From the NCBI GenBank assembly GCA_002049455.2, contig KV918764.1, forward strand, positions 620,001-684,000: a stretch of DNA of 64,000 nucleotides, read 5' to 3'. A program made the position numbers and the translations under genes. Shown here one piece after another: positions 1 to 8,889 of the stretch (position 1 is the first letter of the stretch; each line of letters starts with the position of its first letter). The stretch comes from Porphyra umbilicalis (taxonomy: Eukaryota > Rhodophyta > Bangiophyceae > Bangiales > Bangiaceae). The notes below the pieces were generated by a model that saw only the letters and a program-made list of their open reading frames with translations, did not search any database and was not told the origin of the DNA.

Positions 1-804
1 CCGCCGCTGCCGGCGACGCGGTCGGTGACGCGGCCGCCACAACCGCCGCCCCGTCGTGCCGGTGGCGCACCCGCTCGACGACCGACGCCACGGCCGACGA
101 CGCCGACGACGCCGCGTCGGTCGCCACCTCCCCCGTCTTGTGGGCAACGGCAACGACCACGTCGCGGGCGCCCGCGAGGAAGCGCTTGGCCTCATCTGCC
201 GCCGACGTGGCGACCGAGCCGCCCGCCCCCGCGTCTGCCGACGCGCCCGCCCCGGCGGCGGGGGTGGGCGACGGCGCGGCGGCGGCGGCGGCGGCCAAGG
301 CCGCCGACGCTGCGTCGGGCGCCGCCGCCACGGGCGTCGCCGCAGGCGCCGTTGCCACCGCCGCCGCCGCCGCCGCCGTCGACGCGTCGGCCGCGTCGGC
401 ACCCACCCGCAGCGTCGGCGCGCCGGCCGCCGCCACGCCCGCCGGCGGCGCGCCCGCACCACCACCACCCGTGGGGGCGCCGACCGGCAGGCCCCCCCCC
501 CCCCCTCCCCCGCCCCCCCCCGCGCCCCCCCGTGGAGGGACGCGGTGCGGAGCTTGCGGTGGAGGCGCGCGACCGCCCCGTCCGCCTCCCCCGCCGGCGG
601 CAGGCCGTGCAGCGGATCCTCCGCCGCCGCCGCGCGCACGGCCGCGCGCACGGCGGCGCGCGCGAGGAGCGGCCGCGACGCGAGGCCCGCGAGGAGGAGG
701 CACGCCGCAAAGAGGCCAAACGCCGCCGCTGCTGCGGCGGCAACGGCGCGCTGGCCCGCATAGTAGTGCACGCTGCCGTCGCGGCGGGTGCGGGAGAGCA
801 CCAT
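1..804 (-). CDS. Ala-rich membrane-anchored protein, 5' part only (runs off the left edge)
   Basis: The ATG is at 804 on the minus strand and the reading runs off base 1. The N-terminus is basic (MVLSRTRRDG), followed by YYAGQR and one hydrophobic segment (AAAAAFGLFAACLLLAGLA, about residues 23-41) that reads as a signal anchor. A charged stretch follows. A run of 14 C at 492-505 then breaks the frame; one frame shift there restores an open, protein-like frame to the window edge. That part is Ala-rich with an amphipathic section (DEAKRFLAGARDVVVAVAHK, then repeated Ala/Ser/Val ending in VASVVERV). The helical pattern resembles LEA- or perilipin-like amphipathic proteins, but I cannot assign a family. 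The gene is divergent from the E1-like gene at 2067. Frame quality, not homology, supports the call. Confidence 0.5.
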   Translation of the reverse strand, partial: MVLSRTRRDGSVHYYAGQRAVAAAAAAAFGLFAACLLLAGLASRPLLARAAVRAAVRAAAAEDPLHGLPPAGEADGAVARLHRKLRTASLHGGARGGAGEGGGGACRSAPPRVVVVRARRRRAWRRPARRRCGWVPTRPTRRRRRRRRRWQRRLRRRPWRRRPTQRRRPWPPPPPPRRRPPPPPGRARRQTRGRAARSPRRRQMRPSASSRAPATWSLPLPTRRGRWRPTRRRRRRRPWRRSSSGCATGTTGRRLWRPRHRPRRRQRR

Positions 805-976
805 GGTGGGGGGGGGTCGAGGGGGGGGTGGGGGGGGGGGGGAGAAGGGGGGGCGCCCCGAGCAGACGCGGCACGCCGGCGGCCACGGGCGAGACGGGAG
901 GGCGGGGGCCGGCGTCCCGCGTCGGGGGACGCCGTGTGCGGTAGGCGCCGCTCTCCCCCGACCCGTCCGCGGTGAG

Positions 977-1038
<62 letters not shown>

Positions 1039-1252
1039 GCGACGTCGGGCGTTGCCGTCCCCCCACCGGGACCGCGGCGGGTCGGTCGGCGCGGCGGCGG
1101 GCGCGCCTTTAACGCGGCGCCGGCGGGGGGCGGGGGGGGACGGGGAACCCGGTGCGGCGGCGCCAAAGGAACACAACAGAGGCGTGGGGGGGGGGGGGCG
1201 CAGAAAAAGCCGAGAATGCCGGGCGCACGCCCCCGCGCGGGCGCGGGCGGCG

Positions 1253-1301
<49 letters not shown>

Positions 1302-2066
1302 GCGGCCACGCGCGCCGCGCTGGCGGCCGGCCGGGGGGGGTCCCCCTCGCCCGCCCACCTGCGACGGGCGGGCACGGCCAGCGCGCGCGGCAGCGGCGGT
1401 TTGCAGGGTGTGCCCAGTGTGCGGCTGCCAGCGGCATGCAGCACCGGCGCCACCGCGGGCGGGGCGGGGCGGGGGCGCGCCGCCGGGCGGCGGCGGGGGG
1501 GCGCCGCCGCCGCCGCCGGTCGGGCGGGCGGGGGAGCGGCGGGGGCGGCGTTGGAATCCCCCCATCCATCCAGCCGCTTGTCGTTACCTTGCGGGTACCG
1601 CCATGCCGACGAGGAGCAGGAGGGGGGAAGGCAGCCTTGAGGGGGGGGGGGGATGACCACCCGCCGTGGCGCGCGGGGCGGGAGGACGACGTGCGGGCAA
1701 CGGCGGCGAGGGGCGATGGGGGGGGAGCCGGAGGGAGCGAGCAGACAGACACCGTCCAGCTGCACGGGCCTGTCGCGGTCGCGCCCAGATCCCCTCTCCA
1801 ATTCGAGTGCGGTCGAATTCGACTGCCCCACTCACTCAACTCTGTGTTTGGGGACCAAGTGCTGTAGTTGATCTGCGCTATTGCAGCGACTTGTCTCTGG
1901 CAATCCTCTCGGTTGCCCCCCCGCCCGATCAAGCCCCGCTCTGCTCGACTGCGTCACGCTGGCCTTTGTCGTGCTGGCCGGGCTGGCCCTGGCCGCCTGC
2001 GCTGGATGGCGCCCGTTCCGCCCACTCCCCCCCCCACCCCCCCCACCCCCCCCTTCCCTGTTCACG
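805..2066. promoter_or_regulatory. divergent intergenic region between the Ala-rich gene and the E1-like gene
   Basis: About 1.26 kb between two divergently transcribed genes. It contains long G runs, a CGG repeat near 1255-1310 and a CA dinucleotide repeat. The open frames here have no domain-like content and arise from lack of stop codons in GC-rich DNA. It should contain both promoters, but I see no clear TATA box. Confidence 0.35.
978..1037. repeat. (CA)n microsatellite, about 30 units
   Basis: Uninterrupted CA dinucleotides in the divergent intergenic region. Length is likely polymorphic. Confidence 0.95.
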
Positions 2067-4262
2067 ATGGAGACGACATCTGCCAAGCCCGGCGGCCCCA
2101 CCGACCGATACGACCGCCAGATCCGCCTGTGGGGCGAGGCTGGGCAGCGGCGCCTCGAAGCCGCCTCTGTCTGCGTCGTCACCGCGTCGGCGACCGGCAC
2201 GGAGACGCTCAAGAACTTGGTCCTCCCCGGCGTCGGCGCCTTTACGCTCGTCGACGGCGGCACCGTGTCCGTGCGGGATTATGGGGCCAACTTTTTCCTC
2301 ACGCCCGACGCGGCGGCGGTCGGCACCCCCCGCGCGACGGCGGCGGTGGCGGCGCTCGGGGAGCTCAACGAGGCGGCCGCCGGCACCGCCCTCAGCGACG
2401 ACCTGTCGACGCTCTTGACCGCCGACGGGGAGGGCCCCGACGCGGATGGCGCCGCCGCCGCCGCCTTTGTGTCGGCCTACACGGTCGTCGTCGCGACGCA
2501 AATGGGGGAAGGCCACCCCGCGCTGCGGCGGCTGGCGCGGGCCTGTTGGGTGACGGGCGTGCCGCTCGTCGTTGCCCGCTCCTTTGGCCTCTATGGCACC
2601 GTGCGGGTCGTCGCTTCCCCCGAAGCGACGGTCCTCAACGCGCGGGACGGGTCGGCCGACGGGGGGGCGGACCTGCGCCTCACCGCCCCGTGGCCGGCGC
2701 TGTCGGCGCTCGCCGCCGCCACCGACCTCGACGCGCTCGACGATGCGGCGCACGCGCACGTGCCGGCGGTGGTGCTGCTGCTCAAAGCGCTCGCGTCGTG
2801 GGCGGCGGCGCACGGCGGGGGCATCCCGTCGTCTATGGCCGAGCGGGGGGCGTTTAAAAAGCGGCTCGCGGGCCTCCGCCGCCCGTCGCTCCGCGACGAG
2901 GACAACTTTGACGAGGCCGCCCGGGCGGCCAACATCCGCGCCGCCGCCGACGGGGCGGCGGGCGCGCCGTCGCCGGCGGTGGCGGCGGTGCTGGGACACC
3001 CGCGCGCCGACCCGGGGCGGACGGAGCGGGGCGGTCCCGCGGGGGGCGCGCGCGCCCCCGCGGCGGCGGCGGCGGCAGCAGCGTCGACACGGCGGCAGCG
3101 GCCGCCGTCGGCCGACGCGGCGGCGCTGCACGGCGGGTGGGCGTCGGGCGCCGACGCGGCGGCGGCCGACGCGTCGTCCTTTTGGCTCCACGCCGCCGCC
3201 CTGCGGTCGTTTGTCGAGACGGCGGGCGGCGGGCGGCTACCGGTGGCGGGCGCCCTCCCAGACATGACGTCGGATACGGGGAGCTACGTGGCCCTCCAGA
3301 CGGTGTATGCGGAGCGCGCGGCGGCCGACGCGGCGGCGGTGGCGGCGGCGGCGGCAGAGTTGGCGCCCCGCCGGCCAGTGGCGGCGACGCGCCGGCGCTC
3401 CCCGTCGTCGCGGGGGCGGTCGGTGGACGCGGGCTACGAGGGGGCTGGGGGGGGGGAGGGGGGGGGGGGGGGGGGAGGGGGTGGCAGCGGCGGCAGCGGC
3501 GGGGACACCACGCCACCAGTACTGGCGGCGTGGGACGAGGCTAGCGTCAAGGACTTTTGCCGCCACGCTGCGGCCGTGCGCGTCATCCGCTACCGCTCCC
3601 TCGACGATGAGTGGGGCCCCGCCGCCCGGGGCGGCGCCGACGGGGCTGCGTCCCCCACCGACGGCGGCGCGCCGACCGCCGCAGCCGTCGAAGGGGGCTT
3701 GCCCCCCGCCGCCTACACCAGCGCCGGCTACACGGGCACCGTCGGCGGGGTGTTTGCCGCCAATGGCGGGGGCGGCGACGGGTGCGGCCGCGACGGCGGC
3801 GGCGGCGGCGACGGCGGCGTCGGCGGCGACGGCGCGGCGCTGCCGTCGGGCCTCCCCGCCCACTACGAGGCCAACGCGGGGGACGGGGGCGCCCCGTCGG
3901 CCGCGTCCCTGTACGTGGCGCTCCGCGCCGCCGACCGCTTTTACGGCCACCACGGGCGGTACCCCGGGGAGACCATTTACGGCGAACCCGACGGCGTCGA
4001 CGTCGACGGCGACGCGGCGCTGGTGCGGGATTTGGCGGCGGGGGTACGGGCCGAGGTCGGCCTCCCGCCCGCCGCGTCGGACGATGGGGACGTGGTGGAG
4101 GTTGTCCGCGCGGCGGCGGCGGAGCTCCACCCGGTGGCGGCGCTGGTGGGGGGGCTCGCCGCGCAGGAGGTGATGAAGCTCGTCACGAAACAGTTTGTGC
4201 CGGTCAACAACACGGTCGTTGTCAACCTCGTGGCGGGGACCACCGAGAGCTTTGAGGCGTAG
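2067..4262 (+). CDS. NAE1: NEDD8-activating enzyme E1 regulatory subunit (NAE1/AXR1/ULA1 family)
   Basis: A single uninterrupted 731-codon frame. The family protein pairs with UBA3 to activate NEDD8 for cullin neddylation in nucleus and cytosol; this subunit lacks the catalytic cysteine. The N-terminus has the diagnostic block YDRQIRLWGEAGQRRLEAA, then ATGTETLKNLVLPGVGAF and YGANFFL, matching the inactive adenylation half of APPBP1/AXR1. The C-terminus has HPVAALVGGLAAQEVMKLV followed by TKQFVPVNNTVV, the family's conserved end. The usual family length is about 530-540 residues; the excess is Ala/Gly/Pro low complexity, including a poly-Gly segment encoded by long G runs at about 3440-3480. 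I chose the ATG at 2067 (METTSAKPGG) because it sits just before the conserved block; the upstream in-frame extension is proline-rich and non-conserved. No intron is needed. Identity is confident. Confidence 0.93.
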   Translation: METTSAKPGGPTDRYDRQIRLWGEAGQRRLEAASVCVVTASATGTETLKNLVLPGVGAFTLVDGGTVSVRDYGANFFLTPDAAAVGTPRATAAVAALGELNEAAAGTALSDDLSTLLTADGEGPDADGAAAAAFVSAYTVVVATQMGEGHPALRRLARACWVTGVPLVVARSFGLYGTVRVVASPEATVLNARDGSADGGADLRLTAPWPALSALAAATDLDALDDAAHAHVPAVVLLLKALASWAAAHGGGIPSSMAERGAFKKRLAGLRRPSLRDEDNFDEAARAANIRAAADGAAGAPSPAVAAVLGHPRADPGRTERGGPAGGARAPAAAAAAAASTRRQRPPSADAAALHGGWASGADAAAADASSFWLHAAALRSFVETAGGGRLPVAGALPDMTSDTGSYVALQTVYAERAAADAAAVAAAAAELAPRRPVAATRRRSPSSRGRSVDAGYEGAGGGEGGGGGGGGGSGGSGGDTTPPVLAAWDEASVKDFCRHAAAVRVIRYRSLDDEWGPAARGGADGAASPTDGGAPTAAAVEGGLPPAAYTSAGYTGTVGGVFAANGGGGDGCGRDGGGGGDGGVGGDGAALPSGLPAHYEANAGDGGAPSAASLYVALRAADRFYGHHGRYPGETIYGEPDGVDVDGDAALVRDLAAGVRAEVGLPPAASDDGDVVEVVRAAAAELHPVAALVGGLAAQEVMKLVTKQFVPVNNTVVVNLVAGTTESFEA

Positions 4263-4399
4263 GGGGGGGGGGGGGCGCAGGCGACGGGGGTGACGACCAA
4301 GGTGGATGGGGGGGTGGGGGGGGGGGACCAGAGGGGAGGGAATGGGGAGGTGCTCGTAGGCAGGTGGACTGCTTGAGGGCCAGAGGTGAGGAAGAAAGG

Positions 4400-5863
4400 C
4401 TACCCTTTTTTGTGGCCGACGATGCTCGCAGATCTGGATGGAGGTGATTTTTCCCCCCGAAATGTTCGAGGTCTCATCCATATGTGCCGCTCTATCTTGT
4501 TGAACGTACCGACGGGCAGGCTCCAATCTGTGCTGTCGTTCTCGCGCGACAGGCGGTCGGCGTAAGCGTTGACCGCACTGGGCAAGTATTCGGCCCGCAA
4601 GGACAGCCCCCATGCCCCGCACGAGTCGTGTAGGCTTCTCAGCTCCGCCATCAAGGCCCGCGAGCGGGACGACATGGAGTTGACGGCGCCGACGGTGACC
4701 GTCGAGTCCGACTTGAGGAGCAGCCACGTGTCGCGTTCGGTGAGGAAGCCGCGGAAGCTCTCCAGCGCCAGCCGCACAGTCGACAGCTCCAGTAGGTTGA
4801 TGTGGCTGCCCACGCTTTGCGGAGCGTGGAAGCCGCGCGCGGGAACGGCCCCGTCCTGCACCGCCCCCCACCCCAACAGACTCGCGTCTGTGTGTCGGAT
4901 GTGGGACGGCTCTCCCGGCCACAACGAGCGCCCCAGCCCGGGGTGCCGGGTTAGGTCGTTCCACCACTGCAAGTCCCGCCAGTCCTGGTGTGTCAGGCGG
5001 AAGTTTCCGGTCCGTGTCCCGCCGAGCGTCGAGTACAGGCTCCGTAGATGGAATCGCGCCGTGCCGACCGACAGTGTGGTCGACACGGACAGCCCGCAAA
5101 AGGACCTCAGCCTCTTGACGTTGATCCACCTACGGTGCGCCGCCGCCTTGCGCAGCAGGTTGCGGGCCCAAGACATGATCTTGTCGGCCCTGTCGGGGCG
5201 GAGGATAAACATGCCCCTCCGCGTGTCGACCACGTGACCAAGCAGCGGCAAGGACGTCGGCCCTGTCCATACACCCTTTCGGGGATGGAGGCGGAGCCCG
5301 AGATGGGCCAGAAGGTCGCGTACCAGCTCCCCCCCTCTGAGAGTATCCGCTACCGTGGCGGCCTGGCCCGGCGGGGATGGGGGTGCCTCGCCAAAGTCGT
5401 CCACGTACGCCACCACGCGGAAGCCTAACCGCCGCAGCTCGGCCACGAGGGGCCGACACACCTTGGTCCAGAAGAAGGGTGCCAGTCGCAGCCCAAAGGG
5501 AATTGAAACCGGCTCGAACACGCGTCCCAGAACGGTGAAGCACAGGTATTTTCGGTCGCGCGGTCGCACCTCCAGGTGGAAGAACGCATCTTTGATGTCC
5601 CACGACAGCATCGCGTCGCCTGGCCGCAACTGCGGGGACAGGTCGCACAGCGACTCGACCTTGAACTTGCGCTCCTCCAGGTGCCGGTTGGGCAGTCGAT
5701 AGTCGATGACCATGCGAGCCTTGCCGGCCGAATGGACGACAAAAGCCCCGACCACACAGTGCGCCTTCTTCACCTCGTCCTCTGACAACTCCCGATAGAA
5801 GCCCTGCTTCAGGCCGCGCGCCAGCTCGGCCTCGAGGAACTCCGCGTCCTTGGCGTCTAGTTT
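4400..5863 (-). CDS. reverse transcriptase-RNase H of the DIRS-like element
   Basis: An open frame that continues directly from the gag frame after one TAA codon; no ATG lies between that stop and the RT core. RT motifs in order: KARMVIDYRLPN, the catalytic Asp in LSWDIKDAFFHLEV, IPFGLRLAPFFW, the active-site YVDD (VAYVDDFGE), and LLGHVVDTRRGMF. RNase H acidic residues are seen in RHTDASLLGWG, LLELSTVRLALE, LLKSDSTVTVGA and AYADRLSRE. All catalytic residues look intact. The product would most likely be made as a gag-pol read-through protein. The C-terminus (IVGHKKG) stops just past RNase H, with no tyrosine recombinase. Confidence 0.88.
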   Translation of the reverse strand, partial: KLDAKDAEFLEAELARGLKQGFYRELSEDEVKKAHCVVGAFVVHSAGKARMVIDYRLPNRHLEERKFKVESLCDLSPQLRPGDAMLSWDIKDAFFHLEVRPRDRKYLCFTVLGRVFEPVSIPFGLRLAPFFWTKVCRPLVAELRRLGFRVVAYVDDFGEAPPSPPGQAATVADTLRGGELVRDLLAHLGLRLHPRKGVWTGPTSLPLLGHVVDTRRGMFILRPDRADKIMSWARNLLRKAAAHRRWINVKRLRSFCGLSVSTTLSVGTARFHLRSLYSTLGGTRTGNFRLTHQDWRDLQWWNDLTRHPGLGRSLWPGEPSHIRHTDASLLGWGAVQDGAVPARGFHAPQSVGSHINLLELSTVRLALESFRGFLTERDTWLLLKSDSTVTVGAVNSMSSRSRALMAELRSLHDSCGAWGLSLRAEYLPSAVNAYADRLSRENDSTDWSLPVGTFNKIERHIWMRPRTFRGEKSPPSRSASIVGHKKG

Positions 5864-7180
5864 TTAGCCCTTGGACCGGAAGTGGGGTGGCCGACTCGAC
5901 CAAGGGAGGTATATCCCGTTGGAAATTGTGTCGAGCACCCACGGGCTTGCCCCTATCCGCCGCAACTCGGCGAGCGAGCGGCGAACTTGTACACACGGCG
6001 GGACCCCGGGGTCCGGTTCCGCCGGGGCGAGCTCCCTTGGCGACGACGGGGTGCCCACCCCCGCCGCCGCGGCCGAAAAATCCGGCCTACTTGTTGCTGC
6101 CGCCGCCTCGGGTAGCAGCGGTGGCTCGCCGCCGCCGCCGCCGCCGCGCATCTTACCGTGTCCGCGGCCAGCCCCAGATCCACCGCCGCCTCTTCCACCC
6201 GAGACATCTCCTCGTCCACCGCCAGAGCCGCCGGCACCTCCGCCGCCGCCTGTCGGACCGATGGGGGTGCCCTTCTTCTTGGGTTGCTTGGGGAGGGAGA
6301 TCGAGTTGGAGTCGTTGGACGACTGGTAGGCAGAGATCTTGGCCGCGTTCTTGATGCGGTAGCCGTCACGTTGCTGCTGGAACAGGCGCATTCCAAAGCC
6401 CCGGTGGAGGTTGACCGCGGGAATGTCAGCGCGCTCGTACTCGCGGGCGAGCAGTTGGTCCGACTGTTTAGTCTCGAAGTAGTCGTACCGCTTGACGGCG
6501 ATGGGGTGGATGCGCTTGAAGAAGATAATTAAGCCGGCAAAGCAGGACTCCAGGTTAGCGCGCGAGAAGTCGGAGTGACTGTAGCAACTGTCTGTCGACT
6601 CGTTGATGGCCTCTTGGAGCCAGTAGCACACCTGGTAGAGGGAGGTGGCCTCCATCCGGTCCCGGACGTTGTCGGAGAAGGCCGAGACAAAGGCGACGTC
6701 GGCTGGATCGAATGCGACTGGGAGCCCGTCCGGTCGGACGGCGCGGAGGGGGATATCAAAATCCTTGAGGTACTCCCCCGGCTTGCCGATCTTGATGTGG
6801 CCGAAACCCCCAAAGGAGGCGACCGGCTCCGACCCGCCCTCCGACGAGGAGGAGGACGAGATGGGGCGCCCGGTGCGCCCAACGGCATCGTCGCCGTCTG
6901 AGGAGGAGGACTCGTCCACGGGATCACGCTCGTTGACCGGGTCCCCGCCACCGTGCCCACCGCTCGACCCCGCGCCGCCCGCAGGCGTCGCTCCGTCGCC
7001 GCTCCCGTCGAGGTGAACGGCACCTTTGGACGGCGCTCCCTCTGGGATCGCCGAGGGGTCTGCATGAACGCTCTTAAGGGCGCCGAGCTCCGTCAGCGCC
7101 GCGTCAAGCTTGCTCTGGAGGTCAGTGATGACCGCCGTCTGGGTCGGCGGATCCACCGCAGATCCGTCGTTAGAGCCCAT
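5864..7180 (-). CDS. gag-like protein of the DIRS-like element
   Basis: The start is the ATG at 7180 (MGSNDGSAVDPPTQ); the frame is open further upstream to 7534, but that part is Arg/Ala-rich and non-protein-like. 438 codons. Order: a short predicted coiled coil (TDLQSKLDAALTELGALKSV), an acidic Ser-rich linker, a central helical domain beginning near FGGFGHIKIGKPGEYLKDF and running through EAINESTDSCYSHSDFSR and RYDYFETKQSDQLLAREYER, then a Gly/Arg-rich basic tail (RGDVSGGRGGGG type) that could bind RNA without a zinc knuckle. It ends in TAA at 5864-5866 and is followed in the same frame by the pol reading. Gag identity is inferred from position and architecture. Confidence 0.65.
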   Translation of the reverse strand: MGSNDGSAVDPPTQTAVITDLQSKLDAALTELGALKSVHADPSAIPEGAPSKGAVHLDGSGDGATPAGGAGSSGGHGGGDPVNERDPVDESSSSDGDDAVGRTGRPISSSSSSEGGSEPVASFGGFGHIKIGKPGEYLKDFDIPLRAVRPDGLPVAFDPADVAFVSAFSDNVRDRMEATSLYQVCYWLQEAINESTDSCYSHSDFSRANLESCFAGLIIFFKRIHPIAVKRYDYFETKQSDQLLAREYERADIPAVNLHRGFGMRLFQQQRDGYRIKNAAKISAYQSSNDSNSISLPKQPKKKGTPIGPTGGGGGAGGSGGGRGDVSGGRGGGGSGAGRGHGKMRGGGGGGEPPLLPEAAAATSRPDFSAAAAGVGTPSSPRELAPAEPDPGVPPCVQVRRSLAELRRIGASPWVLDTISNGIYLPWSSRPPHFRSKG

Positions 7181-7822
7181 CCCGGCGGAAGACCGCCCGG
7201 GAGAAACTGCGTCGAGACCGCAGGCACACGGCCTGGGAGAGCCTCTTCGGAGCGGCCGCAATGGGCAGCCGCGGAGAAAAGGCGGACGTGCGGGACGGGT
7301 CCCGCGGGCGCTCCGCAGCGCCGCGCCCGCAATGAGGCCGCCGAGCGCATGCACCCACCCCAGCTGGCGGCCCGAGCGGCAGGCGCGAGCCCCAAGCGGT
7401 GCCAGTGACTCGGCCGCACCGCCGCGCCTCTGGGTCGCATTAACGCAAATCTCGCTGCTCGTGCCGCTTGCCACGTGCCGCAGCTGACACGGGCGGGGTC
7501 GCGAGCGGCGGGAGCCGACAGCAGACACCCACATGTTGCACGCAAAATCAAGCGTTCTGCATCACTTTTTTAAAAACATTTTGTGCACCTATCACTATTC
7601 GAAATCTGGCCGTTTTCCCGCTTGTGCCCTACTTCTCTGAGCGGGCAACACGCCCGACGCTCTGTCCGTCTTGGCGCTGCAGTACGCGACGCGCTCCGCG
7701 CGTCCCCGCCGCCCCCCACGACTGCCGACACCCACCTCCTACACCCCATCCCCCTCTCCTCGGCAGCCCGCATCTCTCTCTTGCATCCCCCACGCCGCCG
7801 TCCGCGCCCACCCCCGCGCGCC
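7181..7822. other. intergenic region between the retroelement and the acidic-protein gene
   Basis: The first part is the upstream region of the gag frame. A short AT-rich stretch near 7560-7610 separates it from pyrimidine-rich DNA that leads to the ATG at 7823. I see no gene here. Confidence 0.4.
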
Positions 7823-8486
7823 ATGTACTCCCCGTGGCTGACGCCCGCCCCCCCCCCCTGCCCTCCCACCGGTGGGTGCCGCGCCCCCCCCACGCGTTTG
7901 CCGCCGACGGGGACGTGGGCGCCCTGGAGCGCGCCCTTGCCCGCGCCTCTGCCGCGGAGCGGTCGGCGGCGGCGCCGCCGGCGGTCGGCGCCGTCGCCGT
8001 TGCCGCTGCCGCCGCCGCCGCCGCCGCCGCCGCCGCGCGCGCGCGCTTTGTTGCCCTCGCCGCCGAAGCTTCCTACCGCGACGTGACGCCCCGCACGGGG
8101 GGGGGGGGTCCCGCTGGGGTGGTGGCGCCTCCGCCCGCCGCCGTGGCCGCGCCGCCGCTCCCGTGGGACCCGTCGGCGGGGGCGGCGGGGGGGGGTCGGC
8201 CACCCCCGGAGGCAGCACGACCGACGGGGAGGGTGGGGAGTTTGACGATACGGACGGGGGGTACACGCCCGAGGAGGGGGAGGAGGAGGGGGGGGTGGAC
8301 GATGGTGACACGGATGGGGGTTACTCGGACGGGGAGGGGCGGTGGGCGGGGGGGGGGGCGCCCGAGGGGGAGGGCCTCGAGGGGGAGGAGGAGTTTGGGG
8401 ATGAGGACGATGAGCTGGATGAGGAGGATGATGGGATGCTGTTTGACTCGGATATCGACGATGTGGGGCCGGGGGGGGGGTTCTAG
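7823..8486 (+). CDS. acidic-tailed protein of unknown function, frame broken at homopolymers
   Basis: The ATG at 7823 gives MYSPWLTPAPPP, then a run of 11 C (7848-7858). After one frame change the reading is protein-like: HAFAADGDVGALERALARAS, an Ala-rich helix, FVALAAEASYRDVTP. After a G run at 8187-8195 a third frame gives a strongly acidic tail rich in Gly/Asp/Glu (GGEFDDTDGGYTPEEGEEE through DEDDELDEEDDGMLFDSDI) and ends at TAG 8486. The three pieces are joined only by assuming indels in the two homopolymers. Acidic tails of this type occur in histone chaperones and ribosome-associated proteins, but no family motif is seen. It converges with the kinase gene 403 bases downstream. Confidence 0.5.
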
Positions 8487-8889
8487 GGCGGGAGGGGGGG
8501 GGGGGGGGGGGGCGGCGAGCGGGCCCCGAGTGAGGGTGGGCGGCTGGCGGCGGCCGTGTGTGGCACCACGCCTTGTTGCTGGTTGCGCGTCGCTGCGTGC
8601 GGTCCATGAGCGGTGCCGCTGTGTTTTCTTGTCGCTGCGCTGCCGGGCACGCCCGATCGTGCACCGGCAGCGGACAGCGCGGGCAGCGTGGGGCGGCGCG
8701 CGCCTCGCAAGCCCCCTACGTGCCCCACCCCGCGCCCGCCGCCCCATCCACCCCAACCCCAACCACCGCCAACCCCCCCGCCGTCTCGCCGCGCGCGCGT
8801 CGACGCGCGCGGGTGGACCCCCCACGCAGCGGCGAGGGGGGGAACGGCGCCCCCCCCCCCCCCCCCCCCCCCCTCTCCCCCCCGCCACG
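8487..8889. other. convergent intergenic region
   Basis: The 3' flanks of the acidic-protein gene and the kinase gene. It contains G and C runs and no gene-like frame. Confidence 0.4.

Larger units (their letters stand above)
4400..7180 (-). mobile_element. DIRS-like retrotransposon fragment (gag plus RT-RNase H; no recombinase seen)
   Basis: A gag-like frame and a reverse transcriptase/RNase H frame lie on the minus strand. The RNase H end (HINLLELSTVRLALESF, DRLSREN, then DWSLPVGTFNKI) has the style of DIRS/Ngaro elements rather than LTR elements. DIRS elements normally continue into a tyrosine recombinase; here the pol frame stops at 4400 and the E1-like gene ends 137 bases beyond, so the 3' part is missing. 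No integrase and no LTRs are visible. The AT-richer stretch at about 7555-7610 may mark the other border. I could not identify inverted terminal or internal complementary repeats by eye. Confidence 0.75.

Noticed and set aside
1109-1831. Minus-strand frame of 240 codons upstream of the E1-like gene
   Set aside because: Consists of Ala/Pro/Arg runs from CGG and C-run DNA with no domain content; treated as intergenic.
1881-2066. In-frame N-terminal extension of the E1-like protein with a hydrophobic stretch (LAFVVLAGLALAACAG)
   Set aside because: Followed by a long Pro run and not found in this soluble enzyme family; the ATG at 2067 lies directly before the conserved block.
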